Shown here piece by piece: positions 1-8,192 of a DNA stretch of 62,443 nucleotides. Positions within the stretch are counted from its first letter, which is position 1, and every line of letters starts with the position of its first letter. Location: NCBI GenBank assembly GCA_964515395.1, contig CAZERC010000006.1, positions 1 to 62,443 of the forward strand. The letters run 5' to 3'. The notes beneath the pieces were generated by a model that had not been told where the DNA came from, did no database searches, and saw only the letters and a list, made by a program, of their open reading frames with translations. The stretch is from UBA1876 sp964515395 (GTDB lineage Bacteria > Synergistota > Synergistia > Synergistales > Thermovirgaceae). Position numbers and translations under genes: made by a program.

Positions 1-61
1 CGGGACCTCCTGGCCCCGGGGCTTCGTGTATGACATAATCTTTGGAATAATTGCTGGAAGT

Positions 62-859
62 TTACGCTTCTTCCGGTTCTTCGGGGACCTCGAGCTTGAG
101 GTAGCTGTTGACGGCCCGGAAGAAGGTGTCAATGTCCTCTTCGGCATGGAGAACGACCCTGTTTTCCGGGAGATAGGTTCGTGATATGTCGCCCTTGTTG
201 ACCACAATCACGTCCCCGCGAGTCATGGAAGGCAGAAGGGCTGCCGGTGTGACGACCAGAGAGGACCCGACGACGAAAAAGAGGTCTGCCGACTCCGAAA
301 GTGCGCGGCAGTCATCAAGGTGTTTGACCATTTCTCCAAAGAAGACGATATCGGGTTTGATAACGTCACCACAGCTGTCGCAGTGAGGGACCTTTTGCTC
401 GAAGGCGAGTTGCAGGCTTTCCTCATACCCCCAGGTTTTACCGCATCCAGGGCAGAAGCTTTTCCAGATTCCGCCGTGGATTTCATAGACTTTTCGGGAT
501 CCCGCCCTTTGATGAAGGGCATCGATGTTTTGAGTGATGATTCCCTCAAGGATTCCTTCCTTTTCGAGGCTCGCGAAAAACCTGTGGGCGAAAGTGGGCT
601 TGATCTTTCCCACGGAGCGTAAAAATTCGCGATGAAAATCGTAGAAAAAACTGGGGTCTTCGTGAAAGGCGTCGATGTCGAAAATACGTTCCGGATCGGT
701 GTGAAGTTTCTGTCTGTAGATGCCCTGTGGTCCCCTGAAATCGGGGAGACCGGCACTGGTGGACATGCCTGCACCGCTCAGAAGAACGGCCTGTTTTGAC
801 TTTTCAAGCATCGATGCGCATTTTTGCGCCTGCGTTTCAAGAATTTCCCTCTCGGACAC
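62..859 (-). CDS. Sir2-family NAD-dependent protein deacylase
   Basis: A 265-aa sirtuin, which in this family removes acyl groups from lysines using NAD+. The Rossmann signature GAGMSTSAGLPDFRG lies at about residues 29-43, then TQNIDALH near 107-114, the catalytic His in EIHGG, and a zinc site made of CPGC and CDSC pairs. I chose the GTG start because AGGAGG sits 8 bases upstream; an in-frame ATG 25 codons earlier has no comparable site. It is a single leftward gene at the window edge, so its operon context is unknown. Substrate cannot be told from sequence. Confidence 0.93.
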   Translation of the reverse strand: MSEREILETQAQKCASMLEKSKQAVLLSGAGMSTSAGLPDFRGPQGIYRQKLHTDPERIFDIDAFHEDPSFFYDFHREFLRSVGKIKPTFAHRFFASLEKEGILEGIITQNIDALHQRAGSRKVYEIHGGIWKSFCPGCGKTWGYEESLQLAFEQKVPHCDSCGDVIKPDIVFFGEMVKHLDDCRALSESADLFFVVGSSLVVTPAALLPSMTRGDVIVVNKGDISRTYLPENRVVLHAEEDIDTFFRAVNSYLKLEVPEEPEEA

Positions 860-1012
860 TGATGATCCCTCCTGACCTGTCCGGTTTTCCCCTATCATAA
901 ACCCTCGAAAGGGGAGCACCCAAAATCCATGCAACCTGTTACATTACGTGGCAGAATGTCGGCGGCCGCTAAACCGGGAGACAGGACGGTACATTCGGGA
1001 GGTGTGTGAGAA

Positions 1013-1168
1013 ATGTCGAAACGAAACATCGTATATGGACTGAATGATTGTCCACCGATGCCGATTATGGTCTGGCCGGGTTTTAAGCATGTCCTGACCC
1101 TTTTCGGTGCGACAACTGGCGTGGAATCAGGACACCTGCACAGTAACCAGCCTGCGTCATGTCGATAA
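1013..1168 (+). pseudogene. Remnant of a nucleobase:cation symporter-2 (uracil/xanthine permease) gene
   Basis: A 51-codon ORF with a good ribosome site (GGGAGG, 9 bases before ATG). The first ~35 residues (MSKRNIVYGLNDCPPMPIMV, then a segment containing FKHVLTLFGATT) match what I know of the extreme N-terminus of NCS2 xanthine/uracil permeases, which are normally ~430-460 aa with 12-14 membrane segments. After residue 35 the similarity stops and a polar tail runs into a stop and directly into an intrinsic terminator. This looks like a large internal deletion joining the gene start to near its end, or a collapsed assembly join. Homology was judged by eye. Confidence 0.6.
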
Positions 1169-1197
1169 CGCCGGGAGCTTGTCTCCCGACGTTTTTT
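1168..1197 (+). terminator. Intrinsic terminator after the permease remnant
   Basis: A GC-rich hairpin (CGGGAG / CTCCCG core, loop CTTGT, flanking CG pairs) followed by six T residues. It overlaps the stop codon of the truncated permease ORF, consistent with being the original end of that transcription unit. Confidence 0.85.
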
Positions 1198-1286
1198 ATT
1201 TGACATTCAGCAAGGTCTCGGGTAGAAAAGAACAGTAAACGAAAACCATTTTAGAATAGCCGGAGGCATCGGAACTTCTGCTCTGT

Positions 1287-1295
1287 TGGTATAAT
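1287..1295 (+). promoter_or_regulatory. Extended -10 promoter for desulfoferrodoxin-ferritin
   Basis: TTGGTATAAT, a perfect TATAAT with an upstream TG (extended -10), 61 bases before the desulfoferrodoxin start. No good -35 is visible at 17 bases, as is common for extended -10 promoters. No obvious PerR or Fur box was recognised. Confidence 0.55.
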
Positions 1296-1355
1296 GGATC
1301 GCAGGGTCTGGAGGACAGAGGTCAAAGGCGGAAACAAAACCAGGAGGTATCGAAC

Positions 1356-1730
1356 ATGACGAACCTGAACGAAGTGTACAAGTGCGAAATATGCGGGAAC
1401 ATCGTGGTTGTCGTTCATGAGGGCGCGGGCGAGCTGGTCTGCTGCGGCCAGCCGATGAAACGACTGGAAGAACAGAATGCCGATTCAGCGACGGAAAAAC
1501 ACGTTCCGGTGATCGAAAAAACCGGCGAGGGCATCCTTGTCAAGGTCGGCAGCGTGCCACATCCCATGGAGGAGAAGCATCACATAGAATGGATAGAACT
1601 GACTGTCGATGGTACGGTGCTCAGGCGTTTCCTGAAGCCCGGCGAGGCTCCGGAGGCATTGTTCAGGGTTGAGGGCGAAATTTCGGGCGCGCGGGAATAT
1701 TGCAATGTCCACGGACTGTGGAGGAGCTGA
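1356..1730 (+). CDS. dfx: Desulfoferrodoxin (class I superoxide reductase)
   Basis: A 124-aa two-domain protein that reduces superoxide to hydrogen peroxide without making oxygen, typical of anaerobes. The N-terminal desulforedoxin iron site is C10, C13, C29, C30. The catalytic domain has the family ligands H49 (in KHVPVIE), H69, H75, C116 and H119 (CNVH), so both iron centres are complete; E47 and K48 also match the conserved active-site loop. Strong AGGAGG site. Ferritin starts 5 bases downstream, so the pair is an oxidative-stress and iron-storage unit. Confidence 0.97.
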   Translation: MTNLNEVYKCEICGNIVVVVHEGAGELVCCGQPMKRLEEQNADSATEKHVPVIEKTGEGILVKVGSVPHPMEEKHHIEWIELTVDGTVLRRFLKPGEAPEALFRVEGEISGAREYCNVHGLWRS

Positions 1731-1735
1731 AGACG

Positions 1736-2230
1736 ATGATAAGCAAAAAAATGCAGGACGCAATGAACAAACAGATTAACGAGGAACTCTTCTCGGCCTA
1801 TCTGTACCTTTCCATGGCGGCATGGGCCCAGAAGAGCAATCTCCCCGGTGCTGCATCGTGGATGCGGAAGCAATCCGGGGAAGAGATGGGACATGCCATG
1901 AAGTTCTTTCATTACATCAACGAAAGAGGCGGGGAAGTGGAGTTGCTTCCCATAGAAGGGCCCCAGAAAGACTGGTCTTCCGTCCTGGAGATATTTGAGG
2001 CTTCTCTGGCGCATGAACAGCACATATCCGCCCGTATCAACGACCTTTACGGCCTGGCCGCCGAAGAGAAGGACTACGCCTCGCAGGTTTTTCTGCAGTG
2101 GTTCATCGAGGAGCAGGTCGAGGAGGAGGCCTCCGTGGACGAAGTGGTCCAGAAACTCAAGATGGTCTCCGGGTCGAAAAACGGCATCTTCATGGTGGAC
2201 AGTGAACTTGGTAAACGGGGGGACGACTAG
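1736..2230 (+). CDS. ftn: Non-haem ferritin
   Basis: A 164-aa ferritin that oxidises and stores iron in a 24-subunit shell. Ferroxidase ligands are in register with bacterial ferritins: E17, E50 and H53 (GEEMGH), with E94 and Q127 regions also conserved (AHEQH; EEQVEEE). The start at ATG 1736 is preferred over an earlier in-frame ATG inside dfx because GAGGAG lies 9 bases upstream and the family begins with MIS-K. It is co-transcribed with dfx, only 5 bases apart, which couples iron sequestration with superoxide removal. Confidence 0.96.
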   Translation: MISKKMQDAMNKQINEELFSAYLYLSMAAWAQKSNLPGAASWMRKQSGEEMGHAMKFFHYINERGGEVELLPIEGPQKDWSSVLEIFEASLAHEQHISARINDLYGLAAEEKDYASQVFLQWFIEEQVEEEASVDEVVQKLKMVSGSKNGIFMVDSELGKRGDD

Positions 2231-2275
2231 GAGATTCATTTCCCTTGGCCTCCTTTCGCGGAATAGAGCTGTTTT

Positions 2276-2305
2276 GACGGGGCAGGTTGCGTGACCTGCC
2301 CCGTC
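2276..2305. other. Perfect 12-bp hairpin without a T-tract
   Basis: GACGGGGCAGGT pairs perfectly with ACCTGCCCCGTC around a 6-base loop, between ferritin and the flavin reductase gene. Neither strand has a T-run after it, so it is not a standard intrinsic terminator. It may be a processing or mRNA-stability element, or a pause/leaky terminator. Confidence 0.5.
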
Positions 2306-2343
2306 TGGTTCCCGACGACATTGGCAAAAGAGGAGGAAAAGAG

Positions 2344-2874
2344 ATGGCTGAAAACAGCATAGACAAGAAGGCGTTGTACAGGATTTCCTACGGCCTCTAC
2401 CTGGTTTCTTCCCGAAAGGGAGAAAAACTCAACGGTCAGGTGGCGAACGCCGTCATGCAGGTGACAGCCGATCCCATAAGTATCGTCGCCTGTCTGCACA
2501 AGGACAATCTGACGACGGAGTGCATTCTCGAGTCGGGGGTCTTCAGTGTGTCCATTCTCGAACAGGAAACCCCAATGCCCTACATCGGCAACTTTGGGTT
2601 CAAGTGTGGCAGGGATCTTGACAAATTCGGAAAATGTGAACACAAACTGGGGACCACGGGGGCTCCCCTTCCCGTCGACCATTCCCTGGCGGTCATCGAG
2701 GCGGAATTGGTCAAACACACCGATATATTCACCCACGTCATGTTCTTCGGCAAAGTCGTTTCTTCCAAAGTGCTCAAGGACGGAGTCCCGCTGACATACG
2801 CCCATTATCACGAGATCAAGAAAGGGAAATCTCCGAAAAACGCACCGACATCGACGCTGAACGAGGTGAAATGA
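2344..2874 (+). CDS. Flavin reductase-like FMN-binding protein
   Basis: A 176-aa protein of the flavin reductase (RutF/FlaRed) fold, which binds FMN and usually passes electrons from NAD(P)H or rubredoxin. The family core is recognisable in YGLYLVSSRKGEKLNGQVAN near the N-terminus, followed by the PISIVACLHKDN and FSVSIL strands. In many anaerobes this domain is the N-terminal part of high-molecular-weight rubredoxin; here the C-terminal rubredoxin is absent. Start chosen at ATG 2344 behind AGGAGG. Its place after dfx-ftn suggests a role in oxygen or superoxide detoxification (inference). It overlaps the next gene by 4 bases. Confidence 0.85.
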   Translation: MAENSIDKKALYRISYGLYLVSSRKGEKLNGQVANAVMQVTADPISIVACLHKDNLTTECILESGVFSVSILEQETPMPYIGNFGFKCGRDLDKFGKCEHKLGTTGAPLPVDHSLAVIEAELVKHTDIFTHVMFFGKVVSSKVLKDGVPLTYAHYHEIKKGKSPKNAPTSTLNEVK

Positions 2875-3731
2875 ACCAGCCTTCGACATGCGGGTACGGT
2901 GGTTCGGCAGGAGGGGGTTATTCCGGACTGTCGCTTTGGCTTGAGGACCTTTATGCCCGTTTCAACCACAGGGAATATGTTCGTCCCGATCCGGTGGAAT
3001 TGCTCTACGATTTTGAAGACGTAAGAGAAAGAGAGATCGTGGCTCTGGTAGCAGCTGCGCTGGCCTATGGCAGGGCGGCGCTCATCATGAAGAATGCCGG
3101 CAGGATCGTGGATATCATGGGGACTTCACCGAGGGATTTTGTTTTGAACTCCAGCGATGAAGACCTGGCGTCGATGTTTCGTTCCTTCAGGCACCGCTTT
3201 ACCTCGGGAGAGGATGTTGCGGCCCTTGTTTCCGGAATCCGGCGGGCCCTTTATCTGTACGGAAGCCTGGAAAACTGTTTTCGAGAGGGCCGCAAAGGCG
3301 GAAGGGCATCCACAAATGAGGCCTTGGCTTTTTTCAGGAAAGTCCTGTGCGCTGGTTTGCTCCGGTCCGGCAATGCCATGCTCCCTGATCCCGCCGGAAA
3401 ATCGGCGTGCAAAAGGCTGTACCTTTTTTTGAAATGGATGGTCCGCTCCGATGAGGTGGACCCCGGAGGCTGGACTTGTCTCGACCTTTCAAGGCTTATG
3501 ATTCCCCTTGATACCCACATGTTCTCGATCGCACGCTCGTTCGGAATGACCTCCAGGAAAAACGCCAACTACGGCGCTGTTCTTGAGGTGACCCGGGCGT
3601 TTGCGGCGCTTCGGCCTGATGACCCCTTGCGTTACGACTTCGTTCTCACCCGTTTCGGAATCAGGCAAGACCTGGACAAAAAGAAACTCCTGGCGGAAGG
3701 CGCACTCATTCAAGGGGGAGACAGGGGATGA
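2871..3731 (+). CDS. TIGR02757 family protein (DUF2400)
   Basis: A 286-aa protein of unknown function. Family hallmarks are DVREREIVALVAAALAYGR near residues 50-70, then FLKWMVRSDEVDPGGW and IPLDTHMFSIAR, with RYDFVLTRFGI at the C-terminus. The fold resembles helix-hairpin-helix DNA glycosylase-like proteins, but no activity is established to my knowledge. It starts inside the stop of the flavin reductase (ATGA), so the two are translationally coupled. The N-terminal ~18 Gly/Ser-rich residues are probably disordered. Confidence 0.85.
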   Translation: MNQPSTCGYGGSAGGGYSGLSLWLEDLYARFNHREYVRPDPVELLYDFEDVREREIVALVAAALAYGRAALIMKNAGRIVDIMGTSPRDFVLNSSDEDLASMFRSFRHRFTSGEDVAALVSGIRRALYLYGSLENCFREGRKGGRASTNEALAFFRKVLCAGLLRSGNAMLPDPAGKSACKRLYLFLKWMVRSDEVDPGGWTCLDLSRLMIPLDTHMFSIARSFGMTSRKNANYGAVLEVTRAFAALRPDDPLRYDFVLTRFGIRQDLDKKKLLAEGALIQGGDRG

Positions 3732-3743
3732 GGATCTAGTATA

Positions 3744-4460
3744 ATGACGGCAAAGAACAGACCTGGTTTTTGGGAGGATGCTGAATATATGGGAATTCTG
3801 CCCTATTGGGACAGGAACGTCGACCTTGAGATCGTCTCATGGATGCCCTATGGAGTCGACTTTTCCCCCGTTTCCGTCAACGCTCTTCACAGCGAACAGA
3901 TCGGTTTCATCGCCGAAATGGCCCTTGACCTCGACAGCGAACTCCTCTGCATTGAAGGAACGACCATGGGCCAGGTCGGATCGCTGTTCAGGGAGAACCT
4001 CATACTTCCCGGAAGAAATGTCTCTGTGATGCCGGGATTCTCCATGGTGTTCGGATATTCAAAGGCTATGGAAACCTTTCTCGGCCTTTTTGCCGATGCC
4101 TATCCCGGAATCAGTGCCGGTCTGGCCCTGTGCGGAGTCTGGGACAGGACCATGCTGGTTGATGAATGCAAGGTGATCGTCCTGGTGAGCGACAACGCCC
4201 TGTTCAATGAACAGGGATGCATCACCGCGCTGTCTGAATTGCTGCAGACCTCCGCATCCGAAAATCATGTGCGGGGCACTTCCTTTTTTGCGGAGCAATT
4301 CGGTTACAGACGTTTTTCGATCCCCTTCGAAACCGATGACGTAACGGAACTTTCCATCACGAAAATCCTGTTCGACTTCGAGTTCGAGGCCACGCGAAAC
4401 GTCGTGGGCCCGCCGCCGGAGGTGGCTTTTCCAAGCCACTCCTTCGAGGATGTTTTTTAA
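3744..4460 (+). CDS. Conserved-looking hypothetical protein, 238 aa
   Basis: I do not recognise this family. No signal peptide or membrane helix; composition is that of a soluble alpha/beta protein with notable hydrophobic strands (VIVLVSDNALF). It lies 12 bases after the TIGR02757 gene and its stop overlaps the mntP start (TAATG), so it is very likely expressed, within the same operon. A weak GAGGAT site precedes the ATG. Codon use resembles the neighbours, so there is no sign of transfer. Confidence 0.75.
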   Translation: MTAKNRPGFWEDAEYMGILPYWDRNVDLEIVSWMPYGVDFSPVSVNALHSEQIGFIAEMALDLDSELLCIEGTTMGQVGSLFRENLILPGRNVSVMPGFSMVFGYSKAMETFLGLFADAYPGISAGLALCGVWDRTMLVDECKVIVLVSDNALFNEQGCITALSELLQTSASENHVRGTSFFAEQFGYRRFSIPFETDDVTELSITKILFDFEFEATRNVVGPPPEVAFPSHSFEDVF

Positions 4461-5023
4461 TGGATTTGGCCACGGCTGTCGTCCTTGGTTTCAGTCTCTC
4501 AATGGACGCCTTCGCCGTGTCCATTGCCGTCCCTCTATGTGTGGCTGCATTGTCTGCGCGACAGGTGGTCAAAGTGGCGGGGAGCTTCGGGCTCTTCCAG
4601 GCTGTCATGCCTCTTTTCGGATGGATCGTCGCCTCGGGCGTTGTAAGCATTGCCCGGTCCTGGGACCATTGGGTGGCCTTTTTGTTGTTATCCGCCGTTG
4701 GTGGTCACATGATCCTCGAAGGGTTCAAGGACGGGACAGACTGCCCCAGATGGCCGGATCCGACAAGAGGGAAAGCTCTTTTCGCCCTTTCCGTCGGAAC
4801 CAGCATTGATGCCTTCGCCGCAGGAGCAGGTTTCGCGGGTCTTGGACTCCAGATCGCGCCTGTGGTAGCCGTGATCGGCTCCATGACGTTTGCCTTTTCG
4901 GCGGCCGGTATGGTTTTCGGCCGCCGCATCGGGCGTCGCTTCGGCGAAAGGATGCTCGTCGTCGGGGGGCTGCTTCTTCTGGTGATCGGTCTGAAAATCC
5001 TGCTCGAGGATATTTTCGCCTGA
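4460..5023 (+). CDS. mntP: Putative manganese efflux pump MntP
   Basis: A 187-aa integral membrane protein with six predicted helices. It shows the internal duplication typical of MntP (DUF204), with the acidic motif SMDAFAVS in helix 1 and its copy SIDAFAAG in helix 4; these Asp residues bind Mn2+ in the family. The start codon overlaps the upstream stop by one base. No yybP-ykoY-like leader is possible here because the gene is embedded in an operon. Confidence 0.92.
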   Translation: MDLATAVVLGFSLSMDAFAVSIAVPLCVAALSARQVVKVAGSFGLFQAVMPLFGWIVASGVVSIARSWDHWVAFLLLSAVGGHMILEGFKDGTDCPRWPDPTRGKALFALSVGTSIDAFAAGAGFAGLGLQIAPVVAVIGSMTFAFSAAGMVFGRRIGRRFGERMLVVGGLLLLVIGLKILLEDIFA

Positions 5024-5034
5024 GGGGGTGCGGC

Positions 5035-5508
5035 ATGACCGGGAAACGACCTGGCTGGGACAGCTATTTCATGTCCATCGCGGATGTGGTGTCCACGAGA
5101 AGTACCTGTCTGCGCCGCAAGGTTGGCGCCGTCATCGTTCGCGACCGACAAATCATCAGTACGGGATATAATGGTGCGCCGAAGGGTGTGCCACATTGCG
5201 CTGACGTCGGGTGTCTCAGGGAACAACTTTCCATCCCATCGGGCGAGCGTCACGAGATGTGTCGGGGTTCCCATGCGGAGATCAATGCCATAGCGCAGGC
5301 TGCGGCGGTGGGCTCATCAACGGCCGACGCAACGCTGTATTGCACCCATGAACCCTGCGCATTCTGCACCAAGGCACTGATCAACGCGGGGATCATCAGG
5401 CTCGTCTTCAGGGAACCCTATCCCGACGACCTTTCCAGACGTCTGAGGAAAGAGGCGGGCCTGCAAGAAGAGATGTGTGAGGAGAAGTTGCAGGAAAACG
5501 GGAGTTGA
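5035..5508 (+). CDS. dCMP deaminase family protein (ComEB-like)
   Basis: A 157-aa zinc deaminase expected to convert dCMP to dUMP for dTTP synthesis. The zinc and catalytic motif is H80-A-E82, with the PCxxC ligands at C108 and C111 (EPCAFC). A second Cys/His pair near residues 54-60 (PHCADVGC) matches the extra zinc site of dCMP deaminases rather than cytosine or guanine deaminases. It sits 11 bases after mntP and 6 bases before the AAA-TPR gene. Confidence 0.9.
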   Translation: MTGKRPGWDSYFMSIADVVSTRSTCLRRKVGAVIVRDRQIISTGYNGAPKGVPHCADVGCLREQLSIPSGERHEMCRGSHAEINAIAQAAAVGSSTADATLYCTHEPCAFCTKALINAGIIRLVFREPYPDDLSRRLRKEAGLQEEMCEEKLQENGS

Positions 5509-5514
5509 TGAGAC

Positions 5515-8154
5515 ATGGCGATTGAAATATCCCGGAAGAAACGTGATCCCGGCGTTGACATCGATGAATTGATCGGCCTCTGGTCCATCAAGCGCGAGCT
5601 GCGCCGCATCGAGGCCATGTTATGGCTCAACCGGCACAGGGAGAAAGAGGACCTGGGCCGTCTGCATCTGGAATCATTTCATTTCGCTTTCCGGGGCAAC
5701 CCGGGGACGGGAAAGACGACGGTGGCCAGGCTGCTTGGCAAGATATTTCACCGGTACGGAATTCTCCGCGTCGGAGATGTGGTGGAGGTCGACCGTTCGA
5801 GGCTTGTCGGGTCGACGCCGGGTGAAACGGAAACCCGGTCCAGGAAAGTGCTGAAAAGCGCCCTCGACGGTGTGCTTTTTATTGATGAAGCCTACACCCT
5901 TGCCGGTGATGGTCCGTCGGATCCGGGGCAGCGGGCTTTGGAAGTCATACTCAAGGGTATGGAAGACTACCGTGACGCTCTCGTTGTCATCTTTGCCGGA
6001 TATCCGGCAGAACTTGACAGCCTGTTCGAGAAAGTTACCGGTCTCAAAAGCAGGGTTCCCTATCATCTGGAATTTGAAGACTACACGCCGCTGGAATTGA
6101 TCCGAATCGCCAACTACATGGCCGCCAGGGAGAACCTGGAATTTTCCGATGAAGCTTCGAGGAAGCTGTTTCGTATCATGGAAAACCGCATCGGAGCCCC
6201 TGACTTCAGTAACGCCAGGGAAGTACGAAACATCCTTGACCACGCAAAGACGAAGATGTCTTCAAGGCTTCAGTCCAAGAGAAAAGTCCTGGCATGGGAC
6301 CTCAAGACTATCACCGCTGTCGATCTGGAAGACCCTGCCGGTGATGACCCTTCGCAGGAAACGGAAATCGAGGACAGGAAAAAAGAGATGTACGCGGATC
6401 CCGCGGATCGCAGCAAGCGGTATGCTCTGGCTTCCGCCTATGCCGAAGCCGGGTTGTGGTCCGATGCCGCCGCAGTCATTGACCCCCTTTCCGGCGGGCT
6501 TGAAGGCAGGGAGGCGTCACTTTACGGGAAGGCTCTCTATATGACGGGAGAGCGGGAAAAGGCCTGGCAGGTCTTTTCAAGCCGGTCACAGGACAGGGAC
6601 GGCACCTTCTTTCAAGGTCTTTCCGCCCTTTGGTCGGGCGAGGATTTTCAGGCCGAATCACTCATGGAAAAAGCCATATCAGAAGCTCCAGAGGAGGCCG
6701 ACAGGCATTATGCCCTGGCATTCGTCGCCTTTTCGGTGGGCAATTGGGAAAAGGCCGTGGAACATGTCCGGGAAGGTCTCGTGAAAAGGGGAAGCGACGT
6801 CCCCCCGTCCATTTTGCGGAATCTGCCTTTCGAAAGACTCGAAAACCCGGAAACTGCGGAGGCTTTCAGAGGCATGATGAGCCGCTCCTGGGGGCAGAAG
6901 GCCGAGACTCTCCTCGGGCTCGGGCGGGCGCTTCTGTCTGTGGACGATAAAGAAGCGTTGCCTTTTGCCGCAGAGGTTCTCAAATCTGTCTTGGCCGAAC
7001 GGCCTGATGACGCCGAGGCACACAGGTTGATTGCGGCCTGTTACGAAGCCTCCGGTGACATCGGGTCCGCGGCAGCATCCCTGGAGATGGCCCTGGAGCT
7101 CGAACCCCGGAGAACTGAAGATTGGCACAAACTCGCTGACTTGTACAACCAGGCCGGGTTGAAAGAAAAGGCCGAGGAAATCTACCGGACTCTTGTGGAT
7201 GATCCTTCCGGGACGGGATCTGCGGCGCTTTCGCTGGCCCGGAAACATGAAGAAAGGGGCGATCTTGAGGAGGCGAAAGACCTCTACGAAAAAGCCTGGA
7301 GCCAGGGCCTTGATGATGAAGAGGAAAAACTTTTCTGCGCAGAACGGCTGGGTGTCCTCAAGGCATCTTCGGGATCCCTCGATGGGGCCTTGCGTTTTTT
7401 CGAAGGAGCCGGAAGGGAGATGGAAGCGCCTGAAGCCAGGTTCTGGCACGGCAGAGCCCTTATCGAAAAAGGGAAATGGCCGGAAGCGGAACGCCTTTTT
7501 CATGACCCTCTCCCTGAAAACGAGCTCGGCCGTGCGGCACGCTACTGGAGGATCAGGATTTTTATCGCAACGAAAAATCTCTATCAGGCCAGGAAACATG
7601 CCATGGCCGGCGAAGACAACGACTGGTTGAAGCTTGCCGAATCAGCGGCGCGGGGTCTTTCAGGTGACATTTCGGTTCGGGCGAAACTCAGGGCTATTCC
7701 CGTGGAAAAACTCGGGCCCGACGGCCTGGGGTTGCTGGCAGCCGGCCTTGCGGGAATCGAGGAATGGGATCTTGCCGAAAGCTGCGCCAGAAGGGCGGGA
7801 ACGACTGATCCTGGGCCAGTCTTGTGGGAAAGGGCGGACAGGAAGCTGGTGCAAGAAACAGCTTACCTTGGTGCAGTGGCTGCGGCTCACCTGGGCAAGT
7901 GGACCGAAGCCCTGGAGGAATTTCGCAAAGTGTATATATCCCTGAGGCATCCGGCTCCGCTTTACGGCCAGGCGGTAAGCCTTGTGGCCCTGGGAGAAAT
8001 CCAGGAAGCAAAGAAAATCTTTTTCCAGCTCAAGGCCGCGGCGCCGTCTTCGGCCAGAAAACTCGAGGACCTGATCCGCCGCCATACGGGGATCCGGAAG
8101 ATCCTCGCCGACAAGGTCGATCCGGGACTTCTGGAGACCTTCGTTTTCGTCTGA
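5515..8154 (+). CDS. CbxX/SpoVK-type AAA+ ATPase fused to a TPR array
   Basis: An 879-aa protein. Residues ~15-265 form an AAA+ domain of the CbxX/CfqX (SpoVK) class: Walker A GNPGTGKT at 61-68, Walker B with FIDEA at 122-126, sensor region VIFAGYP, and a C-terminal lid (FSNAREVRNILDHA). CbxX members normally end near 300 aa. Here ~600 further residues consist of helical TPR-like repeats rich in Ala, Glu and Leu (e.g. ALEVLKGMEDY-, EAHRLIAACYEASGD-like units). No membrane segment. Probably a remodelling ATPase that recruits a partner through the TPRs; the target is unknown. Confidence 0.88.
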   Translation: MAIEISRKKRDPGVDIDELIGLWSIKRELRRIEAMLWLNRHREKEDLGRLHLESFHFAFRGNPGTGKTTVARLLGKIFHRYGILRVGDVVEVDRSRLVGSTPGETETRSRKVLKSALDGVLFIDEAYTLAGDGPSDPGQRALEVILKGMEDYRDALVVIFAGYPAELDSLFEKVTGLKSRVPYHLEFEDYTPLELIRIANYMAARENLEFSDEASRKLFRIMENRIGAPDFSNAREVRNILDHAKTKMSSRLQSKRKVLAWDLKTITAVDLEDPAGDDPSQETEIEDRKKEMYADPADRSKRYALASAYAEAGLWSDAAAVIDPLSGGLEGREASLYGKALYMTGEREKAWQVFSSRSQDRDGTFFQGLSALWSGEDFQAESLMEKAISEAPEEADRHYALAFVAFSVGNWEKAVEHVREGLVKRGSDVPPSILRNLPFERLENPETAEAFRGMMSRSWGQKAETLLGLGRALLSVDDKEALPFAAEVLKSVLAERPDDAEAHRLIAACYEASGDIGSAAASLEMALELEPRRTEDWHKLADLYNQAGLKEKAEEIYRTLVDDPSGTGSAALSLARKHEERGDLEEAKDLYEKAWSQGLDDEEEKLFCAERLGVLKASSGSLDGALRFFEGAGREMEAPEARFWHGRALIEKGKWPEAERLFHDPLPENELGRAARYWRIRIFIATKNLYQARKHAMAGEDNDWLKLAESAARGLSGDISVRAKLRAIPVEKLGPDGLGLLAAGLAGIEEWDLAESCARRAGTTDPGPVLWERADRKLVQETAYLGAVAAAHLGKWTEALEEFRKVYISLRHPAPLYGQAVSLVALGEIQEAKKIFFQLKAAAPSSARKLEDLIRRHTGIRKILADKVDPGLLETFVFV

Positions 8155-8192
8155 CCCGATGCGCTGACAATACTCGAAAAGGAGGATCCAGA

